Below, piece by piece: positions 1 to 8,259 of a stretch of 64,000 nucleotides of DNA. The number at the start of each line of letters is the position of its first letter. Positions within the stretch are counted from its first letter, which is position 1. Position numbers and translations under genes: made by a program. Under the pieces are notes generated by a model. The model worked only from the letters and a program-made list of their open reading frames with translations, was not told where the DNA came from and searched no databases. The DNA is taken from the NCBI GenBank assembly GCA_016235595.1, contig JACRJX010000016.1, positions 124,001 through 188,000 on the forward strand, read 5' to 3'. This DNA is from Verrucomicrobiota bacterium. GTDB lineage: Bacteria; Verrucomicrobiota; Verrucomicrobiia; CAIQCK01.

Positions 1-2
1 CC

Positions 3-2213
3 GGTTCCCGGCTGCTGGGGTTGGTGTTGCAGCGAGATGCACACGTGGAGAATCCGCATAAGGAGGATTTGCATGAATACGGTTGTGCAGGGCGTGTGCT
101 GCGGATGCTTAAGTTTCCCGACGACAGCGTGCGGGTGCTGGTGCAAGGGGTGCAGCGCATTCGCGTCGTGAAAGTCGAGCAGGAGGAACCATACATCGTC
201 GCACGCATCGCACCGCTCAAGGAAGAAGCAGACGGTTCGATCGAGATGAGCGCGCTGGCAAGCAATGCTGGCAAGCAGTTCCAGAGGATCATCAGCCTTT
301 CGCCCGCGATGCCCGACGAGTTGAAGGTGGCGGCGCTCAATGCGCAGGATCCCGGCCGGCTCACCGACCTGATCGCGTCCAACTTGAACATTGCGTTGGA
401 GGAACGGCAGCGGTTGCTGGAGACCCATAGTGTCAAATCCCGGCTGGTCCGGTTGACGGATTCACTGAACCGGGAGTTGGAGGTGCTCGAACTGGGCAGC
501 GAAATCCAAAACAAGGTCGCTTCCACGTTGTCGAAGGGGCAACGCGACTACTTTTTGCGCGAGCAACTCAAGCAAATTCAAAAAGAGCTTGGCGAAGAAG
601 GCGAGCACGGTCTCGAAATCAAGGAGCTGCGCGAAAAAGTGGACAAGGCGCAGATGCCGGAGGAGCCGAAAAAGGCCGCCCTGCGCGAGTTGGAACGGCT
701 CGCGATGATTCCCAGCGCGTCAGCCGAATACACGGTTGTGCGCAGTTACCTCGACTGGCTCGTGACGTTGCCGTGGTCGAAGTGCACCCAGGACCGCCTT
801 GACATCGCTCGCGCGCGGTACGTGTTGGACGAGGATCATTTCGATTTGAAACGCGTCAAGGAACGCATTCTGGAATACCTCAGCGTGCGCAAGCTCAAGC
901 AAGACATGAAAGGGCCGATCCTCTGCTTCGTCGGTCCGCCAGGCGTTGGCAAGACTTCGCTCGGCATGAGCATCGCCCGCGCGCTTGGCCGGAAATTCAT
1001 CCGCATCTCGCTCGGCGGCGTGCGCGACGAAGCGGAAATTCGTGGTCATCGGCGGACTTACATCGGCGCACTGCCAGGCCGCGTCATTCAGGGCATTCGC
1101 AAAGCTGAGAGCTCCAATCCGGTGTTCATGCTCGACGAGATAGACAAGGTCGGCACGGATTTTCGTGGCGATCCCAGCGCTGCGCTGCTCGAGCTGCTTG
1201 ACCCGCAACAGAACCACAGCTTTTCCGACCACTATCTGGAAGTGCCGTTTGATTTGTCGAAGGTGATGTTCATCACTACAGCCAACGTGCTGGACACGGT
1301 GATCCCGGCTTTGCGCGACCGGATGGAGGTGCTGGAGTTGCCGGGTTACACCCAGGAAGAGAAACTGCACATCGCCACGGGACACATTGTGCCGCGCCAA
1401 CTCGGCGAGCATGGATTGAAGAATGGCCAACTCCGCTTTGAACGGCGGGCATTGCGCACTCTCGTCGCTCATTACACGCGCGAGGCTGGCGTGCGCAACC
1501 TGGAACGAGAAGTCGCTTCGATCTGCCGCAAAGTTGTGCGTCGTATTGTCGAGGGCAATGTGAGCAAGTTTCGCGTCACCCAGCGGGCGTTGTCTGACCT
1601 GCTGGGCCCGCCCAAATTTCTTCCCGAGGTTGCGGAGCGCAAGGGTGAACCCGGCATCGTCACCGGACTGGCGTGGACTTCCACAGGTGGCGACATTCTC
1701 TTCATCGAAGCAACGCGGATGGCCGGCAAGGGCAGTTTGTTGCTGACCGGGTCAATGGGTGATGTCATGAAAGAATCCGGCACGGCGGCGCTTAGCTTTG
1801 TGCGTTCGCATTGCAAACAACTCAATATTGACAGTGATAAATTCGGCGCGTCCGACATACACATCCACGTTCCCTCCGGCGCGATTCCGAAGGACGGTCC
1901 TTCCGCGGGCTTGGCGATGGCTGTCGCGCTGGCGTCGCTGATGAGCAATCGCGTTGTGCGGCCGGACATGGCGATGACCGGCGAGATCACGTTGCGCGGC
2001 AAGGTGCTGGCCGTCGGCGGCATCAAGGAGAAAGTCCTCGCCGCGTCGCGCGCGGGCATTCACGCCATGATCATGCCCGAGAGCAATCGCAAAGATTTGG
2101 TGGAAGTGCCCGCTGAAGTGCGACGCCATCTGAAATTTATCTTTGTGGACAGCATCCACGAGGCATTGGATATCGCCATGCCTGAGGCCGTTACGCGCGT
2201 TCGTCGCGGATAA
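3..2213 (+). CDS. lon: ATP-dependent protease Lon (5' end cut by window)
   Basis: Lon is a cytosolic AAA+ serine protease that unfolds and degrades damaged and regulatory proteins. The reading frame is open from base 3, so the true start lies upstream of the window; the TTG at 21 is not a credible start because in-frame LON N-terminal sequence precedes it. In order the protein shows the end of the N-terminal substrate-binding domain, a coiled-coil linker ([20 protein letters not shown]), the AAA+ Walker A motif GPPGVGKTS and Walker B region VFMLDEIDK, and the C-terminal protease domain. The catalytic Ser lies in PKDGPSAG and the catalytic Lys in the [10 protein letters not shown] segment, so the Ser-Lys dyad is intact. 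It ends 94 bases before mraZ. The family call is certain; the missing part is perhaps 60-90 residues. Confidence 0.97.
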   Translation, partial: GSRLLGLVLQRDAHVENPHKEDLHEYGCAGRVLRMLKFPDDSVRVLVQGVQRIRVVKVEQEEPYIVARIAPLKEEADGSIEMSALASNAGKQFQRIISLSPAMPDELKVAALNAQDPGRLTDLIASNLNIALEERQRLLETHSVKSRLVRLTDSLNRELEVLELGSEIQNKVASTLSKGQRDYFLREQLKQIQKELGEEGEHGLEIKELREKVDKAQMPEEPKKAALRELERLAMIPSASAEYTVVRSYLDWLVTLPWSKCTQDRLDIARARYVLDEDHFDLKRVKERILEYLSVRKLKQDMKGPILCFVGPPGVGKTSLGMSIARALGRKFIRISLGGVRDEAEIRGHRRTYIGALPGRVIQGIRKAESSNPVFMLDEIDKVGTDFRGDPSAALLELLDPQQNHSFSDHYLEVPFDLSKVMFITTANVLDTVIPALRDRMEVLELPGYTQEEKLHIATGHIVPRQLGEHGLKNGQLRFERRALRTLVAHYTREAGVRNLEREVASICRKVVRRIVEGNVSKFRVTQRALSDLLGPPKFLPEVAERKGEPGIVTGLAWTSTGGDILFIEATRMAGKGSLLLTGSMGDVMKESGTAALSFVRSHCKQLNIDSDKFGASDIHIHVPSGAIPKDGPSAGLAMAVALASLMSNRVVRPDMAMTGEITLRGKVLAVGGIKEKVLAASRAGIHAMIMPESNRKDLVEVPAEVRRHLKFIFVDSIHEALDIAMPEAVTRVRRG

Positions 2214-2245
2214 AAAATACATCCATTTTCTCCGTCTTTTTTGTG

Positions 2246-2273
2246 TTGACGGTGGGGTAAGGTGGGTTACAAT
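2246..2273 (+). promoter_or_regulatory. Candidate sigma70-type promoter of the dcw operon (Pmra)
   Basis: TTGACG (2246-2251) and TACAAT (2268-2273) are separated by 16 bp, and the mraZ start follows 34 bases after the -10. Both hexamers match the housekeeping consensus at five of six positions. It sits in the only sizeable gap between lon and mraZ, the expected place for the cluster promoter. Promoter activity is inferred from sequence. Confidence 0.6.
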
Positions 2274-2297
2274 CCCATTTAGTGGTTTTGAATGGAG
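2252..2297 (+). promoter_or_regulatory. MraZ-binding box array
   Basis: Pentamers recur in 10-bp register: TGGGG at 2253, TGGGT at 2263, TCCCA (reverse complement of TGGGA) at 2273, TGGTT at 2283 and TGGAG at 2293. In E. coli MraZ binds direct TGGGN repeats separated by 5 bp in the mraZ promoter. The first two units match that rule exactly and lie between the -35 and -10, so binding should block RNA polymerase. The later units are degenerate, and the last overlaps the mraZ Shine-Dalgarno. Autorepression is inferred. Confidence 0.6.
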
Positions 2298-2307
2298 TAA
2301 TTGCCCA

Positions 2308-2757
2308 ATGACAGTGCAGTCGTCAAATATGTTGCACGGAGAACCCCGCCACACGATGGACGAAAAAAATCGTCTGATCGTGCCGCTTTCCATGCGGACC
2401 AAGGGAGCGCGGGAGTTGATTGTTGTGCGGCATCCGAACGGCTACCTCTCCGTGTTCACTCAGGAGCAGTTCGACAGGCTTTATCAGTCATTGGTCGAGA
2501 AGAACAGAGAGCCGAAGGAACGAAGAAGTTTTGTTTTTATGATGAACCACGTGGCGCGGACAGTGCCGGTTGATGCACAGGGCCGGATCAATCTGTCGCA
2601 GGCGGAGGTCGAGCACGTGAGTCCGGGACGCGAGGTTGTTTTTACGCGCGGCAGCGAGCAATCGCTGTTTGAGATTTGGAACGTTTCGCGTCATGAGGCG
2701 GCGACGTTGAACGAACGCGATCGTTTCAGGGTGACGCTGGAGACCGAAGGCATTTAG
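2308..2757 (+). CDS. mraZ: Transcriptional regulator MraZ
   Basis: MraZ is a nucleoid-associated DNA-binding protein of the AbrB/SpoVT fold that usually represses the division and cell wall operon it heads. The 149-residue product has the two expected DxxxR motifs, DEKNR near residue 18 and DAQGR in the second half (VDAQGRINL), one per SpoVT-like domain, and matches the usual family length. The ATG at 2308 was chosen because GGAG at 2294-2297 lies 10 bases upstream; ATG 2329 (MLHGEPRH) is a possible alternative that aligns with the family N-terminus. A longer in-frame extension to 2143 overlaps lon and is rejected. The TGGGN array just upstream is its probable operator. Confidence 0.95.
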   Translation: MTVQSSNMLHGEPRHTMDEKNRLIVPLSMRTKGARELIVVRHPNGYLSVFTQEQFDRLYQSLVEKNREPKERRSFVFMMNHVARTVPVDAQGRINLSQAEVEHVSPGREVVFTRGSEQSLFEIWNVSRHEAATLNERDRFRVTLETEGI

Positions 2758-2817
2758 TCCTGACAGAGAACCGGTGATTTTCAGTGGCGGACAAGATCTC
2801 GATGCAGGAGGTGAATG

Positions 2818-3126
2818 ATGCATAGCACAAGCTTGATGAGGTTTCTGAATGTGAATCACAGCGTTCGGCTGATGAAGGAGAACGAGAGACGCTTCTTGCT
2901 GCCCAGAGGCTCGGCGTTGCCAAGGTTCGGTGAGGCGGTTGAGGCGCCGAAGCCAGTTCTCACACATGCAGCGACCCCGGCGGGTAGTGCAAGGTTGTTC
3001 CGGGTTGAGCGCGAGCCGGACATCCTGGACGACGAATACCGGTTGTCGGCGGGACGCCATGGCCATGGCTTGGGACATTTGTACGACGTGCTGCGGCGTG
3101 TCTTTGGTGGCGCGCCGCGGGAGTGA
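2818..3126 (+). CDS. Small hypothetical protein between mraZ and rsmH
   Basis: This frame encodes a 102-residue basic, soluble protein that I do not recognise. A near-perfect Shine-Dalgarno AGGAGG (2806-2811) sits 6 bases before the ATG at 2818, the strongest ribosome-binding site in this part of the operon, which argues for real translation; ATG 2815 is too close. There are no membrane segments or cysteines. The C-terminal half is charged (VEREPDILDDEYR) and ends in GAPRE. Lying between mraZ and rsmH it is co-transcribed with the division cluster, so a role in division or its regulation is possible but only by context. It could also be a remnant. Confidence 0.5.
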   Translation: MHSTSLMRFLNVNHSVRLMKENERRFLLPRGSALPRFGEAVEAPKPVLTHAATPAGSARLFRVEREPDILDDEYRLSAGRHGHGLGHLYDVLRRVFGGAPRE

Positions 3127-3220
3127 ACGCGTTGCCGGTTTGCGACGGGTGTGCAAGCCATCGCGTGGTTTGTCGGGCTGTAGTGGCGAAGAGACTGAAC
3201 TGAAGGCGTGAGCGTGAGAG

Positions 3221-4162
3221 ATGACACCCACCACTTTCCATACGCCGGTGATGCGCGACCGGGTCCTCGAGGTCTTGCGACCGGCCCCAGGAGAAGATTT
3301 TCTCGACGGCACGGTGGGTGGTGGCGGTCACGCCGAGGCTTTGTTGGAACAGACCGCTCCAGACGGCAGGTTGATCGGTCTTGATGTTGACGATGAGTCG
3401 CTGGCTGAGGCCGGCGGCCGGCTGGCGCCATTTGGCGCGCGAGTGCGGTTGGTGCGGGCGAATTTTGCGGACATGAAGGCGGCGAGCGAAAGCGCGGGCA
3501 TTGCGGTGGTGGACGGGGTTCTGCTGGATCTCGGCGGGTCGTCCCATCAGTTCGATACGCCCGAACGCGGCTTCAGTTTTCGCGAGGAGGGTCCATTGGA
3601 CATGCGCCAGGACCGGCGGCTGGAACGAACGGCAGCGGACATCCTTGCCGAGTCGAGCGAAGAGGAATTGACACGGATTTTTCGGACCTATGGTGAGGAA
3701 CCCCTCGCCAAGCGGCTTGCGGTGACTGTCGTGCAGGAACGTGCGCGGCAGCCGATCACACGCACGATCCAGTTGGCCGATCTGGTAAGGCGGGTCAAGT
3801 TCGGCAGTCACCGCAGTATCCATCCGGCGACGCTGGTTTTCCAAGCGTTGCGGATTGCCGTGAACGACGAGTTGAACCAACTCCGGCGCGGTCTGGAAGC
3901 GGCGGTGAAAATGTGCCGGCCGGGCGGTCGCATCGCGGTGATCGCGTTCCACTCGTTGGAAGACCGGATTGTAAAGGATTTCATGCGGCGGATGTCGTCG
4001 CCCTGCGTTTGCCCTCCGGGCCTGCCGGTATGCCGGTGCGGGCTGCGGCGGCAATTGCGGCTGGTGCAGCGAAAGGCATTTCGACCCACCGAGGCGGAGG
4101 TGTCGGCAAACCCTCGCGCCCGAAGCGCGCGGTTGCGCGCAGCGGAAAAAATTGAGGAATGA
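3221..4162 (+). CDS. rsmH: 16S rRNA (cytosine(1402)-N(4))-methyltransferase RsmH
   Basis: RsmH (formerly MraW) methylates N4 of C1402 in the decoding centre of 16S rRNA using S-adenosylmethionine. The 313-residue product is of normal length and shows the N-terminal HTPVM, the SAM-binding motif DGTVGGGGHAEALL, the LLDLGGSSHQFD motif, RGFSFREEGPLDMRQD and, towards the C-terminus, IAVIAFHSLEDRIVK, all family hallmarks. A CxC/CRCG segment (CVCPPGLPVCRCG) precedes the C-terminal basic tail. The ATG at 3221 places HTPVM at residue 7, as usual. Its position as an early gene after mraZ is the standard dcw order. Confidence 0.97.
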   Translation: MTPTTFHTPVMRDRVLEVLRPAPGEDFLDGTVGGGGHAEALLEQTAPDGRLIGLDVDDESLAEAGGRLAPFGARVRLVRANFADMKAASESAGIAVVDGVLLDLGGSSHQFDTPERGFSFREEGPLDMRQDRRLERTAADILAESSEEELTRIFRTYGEEPLAKRLAVTVVQERARQPITRTIQLADLVRRVKFGSHRSIHPATLVFQALRIAVNDELNQLRRGLEAAVKMCRPGGRIAVIAFHSLEDRIVKDFMRRMSSPCVCPPGLPVCRCGLRRQLRLVQRKAFRPTEAEVSANPRARSARLRAAEKIEE

Positions 4163-4225
4163 GAACCAAGGTTGCGCGGACGCGAGACGGTCATCGTCGA
4201 GCGGCGTGACTAGGAGAATGAGAAA

Positions 4226-4435
4226 ATGAATGTGGAAGTTCTGAATACAGTTCGCGGCCGGATCGCGGTTCATTTGATCTGTCTTGGCCGCAGTTTATGG
4301 CAGAGACGCTTCAGTTCCCTGGGTTTCTTCTGCGCGGGTATCTGGCGCGGATTGCAGGAGATGTCGAAAGGGACATGGCACTCGGGCGCGACCACGATCG
4401 CCGCCGGCCATCGCGTCAGTGGCGTGCGGTGGTGA
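4226..4435 (+). CDS. Possible small ORF upstream of ftsL
   Basis: A 69-codon frame follows AGGAG (4212-4216) with 9 bases of spacing to the ATG at 4226. It is basic and contains hydrophobic stretches (RIAVHLICLG, SSLGFFCAGIW), but I recognise no family. Two other frames are open over the same DNA, so coding status is uncertain. Without it, 4163-4464 would be an unusually long untranslated gap in a tightly packed operon. It may be a small membrane-associated peptide or simply leader sequence for ftsL. Confidence 0.3.
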   Translation: MNVEVLNTVRGRIAVHLICLGRSLWQRRFSSLGFFCAGIWRGLQEMSKGTWHSGATTIAAGHRVSGVRW

Positions 4436-4464
4436 ATGGGAGGGAACACCGAGGAGCGACCATC

Positions 4465-4860
4465 ATGGCTTACTGGATACGGAACAATCGGCGGCGTGAG
4501 AGCGGCGTGGTGCATCTTTGGCCGGTGATGAAGTGGATCGGCGTGGCGGCGTTGCTGGCGTCGGGAGCGATGCTGGTGGTCTGGCAGCAGACGCAGAACG
4601 CAGCGCTGGCTCGCAGCATCGAGGAGTGCCGGCTGCGTGCGGAGAAGACGCGTCGCGACAACGTCCAGATCGGTTTGCAGATCGCGCAGTTGGAGAGACC
4701 GGAAGTACTGGAATGGAAGAACCAGGTCTGGCGCCTCGGTTTGGTGACGCCTTCCGAAAGCCAGATCGTCCGGGTGGGACTGAGCGACCGATTCGTTCCA
4801 TTGCCGCGCCCTGGCGCACGCACGGTGCGCAATCCGGGCGCAGTGGCTTTACGCCACTGA
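4465..4860 (+). CDS. ftsL: FtsL-like cell division protein
   Basis: FtsL is a small bitopic membrane protein of the divisome that pairs with FtsB through a coiled coil and recruits and activates FtsW-FtsI. The 131-residue product has a short basic cytoplasmic head (RNNRRRESG), one transmembrane helix around residues 20-42 (MKWIGVAALLASGAMLVVW), then a heptad-like segment (ARSIEECRLRAEKTRRDNVQIGLQIAQLERPEVLEW). Primary sequence similarity to FtsL is always low, so the call rests on size, topology and position between rsmH and ftsI. ATG 4465 is supported by GAGGAG at 4451-4456. Eight bases separate it from ftsI. Confidence 0.75.
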   Translation: MAYWIRNNRRRESGVVHLWPVMKWIGVAALLASGAMLVVWQQTQNAALARSIEECRLRAEKTRRDNVQIGLQIAQLERPEVLEWKNQVWRLGLVTPSESQIVRVGLSDRFVPLPRPGARTVRNPGAVALRH

Positions 4861-4868
4861 CGATCGTC

Positions 4869-6749
4869 ATGATTCACGACCGATATCGCTGGCAAGCCTG
4901 GATCGTGGGCGTCGTCCTGCTTGTGGGCTTTCTGCCCGTTGGCCGCCAGCTTGTCCTGTGGCAGGTGGTCCAGCGCGACGAGTTGGCGCCGAAGGCCGGC
5001 AGCCACCTCAAGAAGCAGATTCTGGAAGGCTACCGCGGCAGTATTTTGGACGCGCACGGTGAGAAGCTGGCCATCAGCATACCGCGGAAAACACTGGTCG
5101 CTGATGCGATGTTGTTGAGCAGTCTCGACCTGCCTGCGAGCGTGGCTCCTGCCATTGTGCGGAAAACGGCCGAGGTGCTTGGCGTGAAGGAGCAGTCGAT
5201 ATGGGACCGCCTCAACCGCAACAGCCAATACGTCGTCATCATGCACAAGGTGGACGAGGCGGTGTTCAATCGGCTGACCAACGAGATTGCGAGGCTTGAT
5301 TTCGGCGTGGACACGCGCCAGCTCTCGTCCAAGCAACGCGCAATCCTGAGGCAGGCGCGGCAGACCGCCATCTACGCCGACGAGAAGGATGAGTTCGTGC
5401 GTTACTATCCGAACGCACAGATTGCTGCGCACGTGTTGGGCTACGTGGACGACAGCCACAAGGGGATCACAGGCATCGAAAAGCAATTCGACGGTTTGCT
5501 GCGGGCTTATGACGGCACGCGCGTGATCGAGCGGAACGCGTTCGGCGAGGCGTTGTGGATTTACAAGAAGGACGAAGTTCTGCCGCATGATGGGTTCGAT
5601 GTGCAGTTGACGATTGACCAGGTGGTCCAGACGATCCTGGAAGATGAGTTGCAGAAAGCCTTCAAGGAGCGCCAGCCTGATAGTGTTGTCGGCATCGTGA
5701 TGCGCCCGCGCACCGGCGAGATTCTCGCGATGGCCGCCTGCCCGACTTTTAACCCGGGCGAACCGGGCAAGAAGCTTCCTGGTGAAACGGAGCTCGCGAT
5801 GCTGGACCGGTTGCGCAACCGCTGCATCGCCGACGTGGCTGAGCCGGGGTCCACGTTCAAGATCGTCACGGTGGCGGGCGCGCTCGACAAAGGCGTGGTG
5901 ACGCTGCAGGACTCATTCGACTGTCACATGCCGTGGTTTTTTTGCGGTGTGCCGCTGCGCGATTCGCACCACTACGGTAACCTGACCGTGAAGGAGATCA
6001 TCACCAAGTCGAGCAACATCGGCGCAGGCAAGATCGCGGCGACGCGGCTGGGCCAGCAGGGACTCTACAATTATATAAGGGCGTTTAGCTTCGGCGACCG
6101 CACGGGCATCCAGCTGCCCGGCGAGGTGCGAGGCATCGTGCATCCCCCGAAAGCGTGGTCGGGCATCAGCATCGCGCACATCCCGATGGGCCACGAAGTC
6201 GCCGTGACGCCACTGCAGATGATTACCGCGATGAGTGCTATCGCCAACGGCGGTCTTCGGATGCAACCGATGATTGTGAGCGGGGTGCGCGACCGCACCG
6301 GCCAGCTTGTTGGCCGCTTCAATCCCAAGCCAGTCTGCCAGGTCATCCGCAAGGAAACGGCGGGCCTGATGGTGGAGGCGCTCATGACCGTGACTGAAAA
6401 AGGCGGCACCGGCACGCGGGGCGCGGTTCGTGGCTTCGACGTGGCCGCGAAGACCGGCACCGCACAGAAACTCGAAGGCGGACATTACGTGCAGAAGTAT
6501 TACTCGTCGTTCGTTGGGTTCTTTCCGGCGCGCCAGCCGGAAATCAGTATTTTGATTTCGATGGACAACCCGCACGACCCGGGCGGCGAATACTATGGCG
6601 GCGCGGTCGCCGCGCCGGTGTTTCAAGCCGTGGCAGAGCGGGTGGCGAAGACTATGAGCGTTCGGCCGGACCGGCCTGAGGAAGAGATTGCGACACAGAC
6701 AGGCAGGTCCAAAGGCCGTTTGAACACAGCACAGCATCATGCAAATTAA
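4869..6749 (+). CDS. ftsI: Septal peptidoglycan transpeptidase FtsI (PBP3)
   Basis: FtsI is a class B penicillin-binding protein that cross-links septal peptidoglycan together with the glycosyltransferase FtsW. The 626-residue product has an N-terminal transmembrane anchor (AWIVGVVLLVGFLPVG), a dimerisation domain and a transpeptidase domain with all three active-site motifs: STFK with the acylated Ser at about residue 328, SSN at about 381 and KTG at about 528. The ATG at 4869 was chosen because it begins just before the anchor helix; the longer in-frame extension overlaps ftsL and is out of keeping with the family. The last 11 bases overlap the start of murE, suggesting translational coupling. 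Confidence 0.96.
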   Translation: MIHDRYRWQAWIVGVVLLVGFLPVGRQLVLWQVVQRDELAPKAGSHLKKQILEGYRGSILDAHGEKLAISIPRKTLVADAMLLSSLDLPASVAPAIVRKTAEVLGVKEQSIWDRLNRNSQYVVIMHKVDEAVFNRLTNEIARLDFGVDTRQLSSKQRAILRQARQTAIYADEKDEFVRYYPNAQIAAHVLGYVDDSHKGITGIEKQFDGLLRAYDGTRVIERNAFGEALWIYKKDEVLPHDGFDVQLTIDQVVQTILEDELQKAFKERQPDSVVGIVMRPRTGEILAMAACPTFNPGEPGKKLPGETELAMLDRLRNRCIADVAEPGSTFKIVTVAGALDKGVVTLQDSFDCHMPWFFCGVPLRDSHHYGNLTVKEIITKSSNIGAGKIAATRLGQQGLYNYIRAFSFGDRTGIQLPGEVRGIVHPPKAWSGISIAHIPMGHEVAVTPLQMITAMSAIANGGLRMQPMIVSGVRDRTGQLVGRFNPKPVCQVIRKETAGLMVEALMTVTEKGGTGTRGAVRGFDVAAKTGTAQKLEGGHYVQKYYSSFVGFFPARQPEISILISMDNPHDPGGEYYGGAVAAPVFQAVAERVAKTMSVRPDRPEEEIATQTGRSKGRLNTAQHHAN

Positions 6750-8259
6750 AAAACTTATTGAGGTTTTGAGCGGCGCCGAAGTGGATGGGCCGGTGGATCG
6801 GGATGTTATAGCAATTCATTACGACTCGCGGCGGGTGACGCCGGAGAGCCTGTTCGTGGCGTTGCCGGGACTGAAGACCGACGGCCATAAGTTCATCGAA
6901 CACGCCGTGAAGCGCGGCGCGGCGGCCGTCCTGGTGGAAAAACCCGTCACGGCCATCCGGCGCGCAACAGTCATTCGCGTGCCCGATGCGCGCGAAGCGA
7001 TGGCGCGGTTGGCGGCGCAGTTCCACGGCCACCCGGATCGCAGGATGAAGGTGATTGGCATCACCGGCACGAATGGGAAAACGACGACCGCTTTCATGGT
7101 TCAGCACATCCTGAAAGAAGCCGGCATCAAGACCGGCCTCATTGGCACCGTCCGTTACGAGATCGGTGAGCGCGTCATCCCCGCGTCGCGTACGACGCCG
7201 GAGGCCGTCGAGTTACACGAGATGATGGCACAAATGGTTCGGCAGAATTGCGGCGCAGTGGTGATGGAGGTCAGCAGTCATTCGCTCGATCAGAAACGCG
7301 TGCTGGGCATTGATTTCGACGTGGTGGTATTCACCAACCTGACACAGGACCATCTCGACTACCACAAGACGATGGACAACTACTTCGAGGCGAAGAGCAT
7401 CCTTTTCAAATCGCTTTCCTCCAACGGCAAGATCGGCATGGCGGTCATCAACGTGGACGATCCGCGCGGCCGCGAATTGGTGGCGATGCCGTTGAAGGCC
7501 GCCAAGCTTACTTACGGCATCGAGAACGAAGCCATGGTTCGCGGCCGAATGCTGGCGGTGAATTGTGTCGGCCTGAAATTTGAAGTCGCCACCCCGAAGG
7601 GCGAAGACCGGATCTCGCTGCCTTTGTTTGGCCGGTACAACGTTGCCAACGCTCTCGGCGCGCTCGGCGCGTGCATGACACTGGGCGTGAAGCTGCCGAC
7701 GATGGCGCGCGCGCTGAAGTCACTGCCGGCGGTGCCGGGCCGGTTGGAGCGTGTGGATTGCGGCCAGCCGTTTCAGGTGTTTGTGGACTACGCGCACACC
7801 GACGACGCGCTGAAGAACATGCTCACGACACTGCGCGAGTCTACGACGAAACGGCTGCTGGTGTGCTTTGGTTGCGGTGGCAACCGCGATACGCGCAAAC
7901 GCGAGCTCATGGGTCGAGTGGCGAGCCAACTGGCGGATTTCAGCGTGCTGACTTCCGACAATCCCCGCAAGGAGGAGCCGCGCGCGATCATCTCGCAGAT
8001 CGAGGAAGGTTTTTCCGACGCCGGCAACGCGGGCAAATACGAAGTAGTCGAGGATCGACGCGAGGCGATCAACCGAGTGCTGGCGATGGCTGAGGAGGGC
8101 GATATCGTGGTGATTGCCGGCAAGGGCCACGAAACCTACCAGGAATTTGCCGATACCGTGATTTCATTTGACGACCGCGAAGTCGCACGGGAGTATTTGA
8201 CGCAATGTCTGAAAAACCGTCACTCGAATACGCCGCCCGCTCCTGCGGGGGGCAACTAA
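6739..8259 (+). CDS. murE: UDP-MurNAc-tripeptide synthetase MurE (meso-DAP adding)
   Basis: MurE adds the third stem-peptide residue to UDP-MurNAc-L-Ala-D-Glu in the cytoplasm. The 506-residue product has the N-terminal uridine-binding domain, the Mur ligase P-loop [14 protein letters not shown] near residue 115, the central motif VMEVSSHSLDQKR and the C-terminal ligase domain. The signature SDNPRKEEP matches the DNPR motif of meso-diaminopimelate-adding enzymes rather than lysine-adding ones, so the organism should make mDAP-type peptidoglycan. The ATG at 6739 overlaps ftsI by 11 bases and its 3' end overlaps murF by 55 bases, an unusually long overlap. Confidence 0.97.
   Translation: MQIKKLIEVLSGAEVDGPVDRDVIAIHYDSRRVTPESLFVALPGLKTDGHKFIEHAVKRGAAAVLVEKPVTAIRRATVIRVPDAREAMARLAAQFHGHPDRRMKVIGITGTNGKTTTAFMVQHILKEAGIKTGLIGTVRYEIGERVIPASRTTPEAVELHEMMAQMVRQNCGAVVMEVSSHSLDQKRVLGIDFDVVVFTNLTQDHLDYHKTMDNYFEAKSILFKSLSSNGKIGMAVINVDDPRGRELVAMPLKAAKLTYGIENEAMVRGRMLAVNCVGLKFEVATPKGEDRISLPLFGRYNVANALGALGACMTLGVKLPTMARALKSLPAVPGRLERVDCGQPFQVFVDYAHTDDALKNMLTTLRESTTKRLLVCFGCGGNRDTRKRELMGRVASQLADFSVLTSDNPRKEEPRAIISQIEEGFSDAGNAGKYEVVEDRREAINRVLAMAEEGDIVVIAGKGHETYQEFADTVISFDDREVAREYLTQCLKNRHSNTPPAPAGGN

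Noticed and set aside
2143-2307. N-terminal extension of MraZ to 2143
   Set aside because: It overlaps lon, lacks MraZ sequence, and crosses the promoter and MraZ boxes; GGAG supports the start at 2308.
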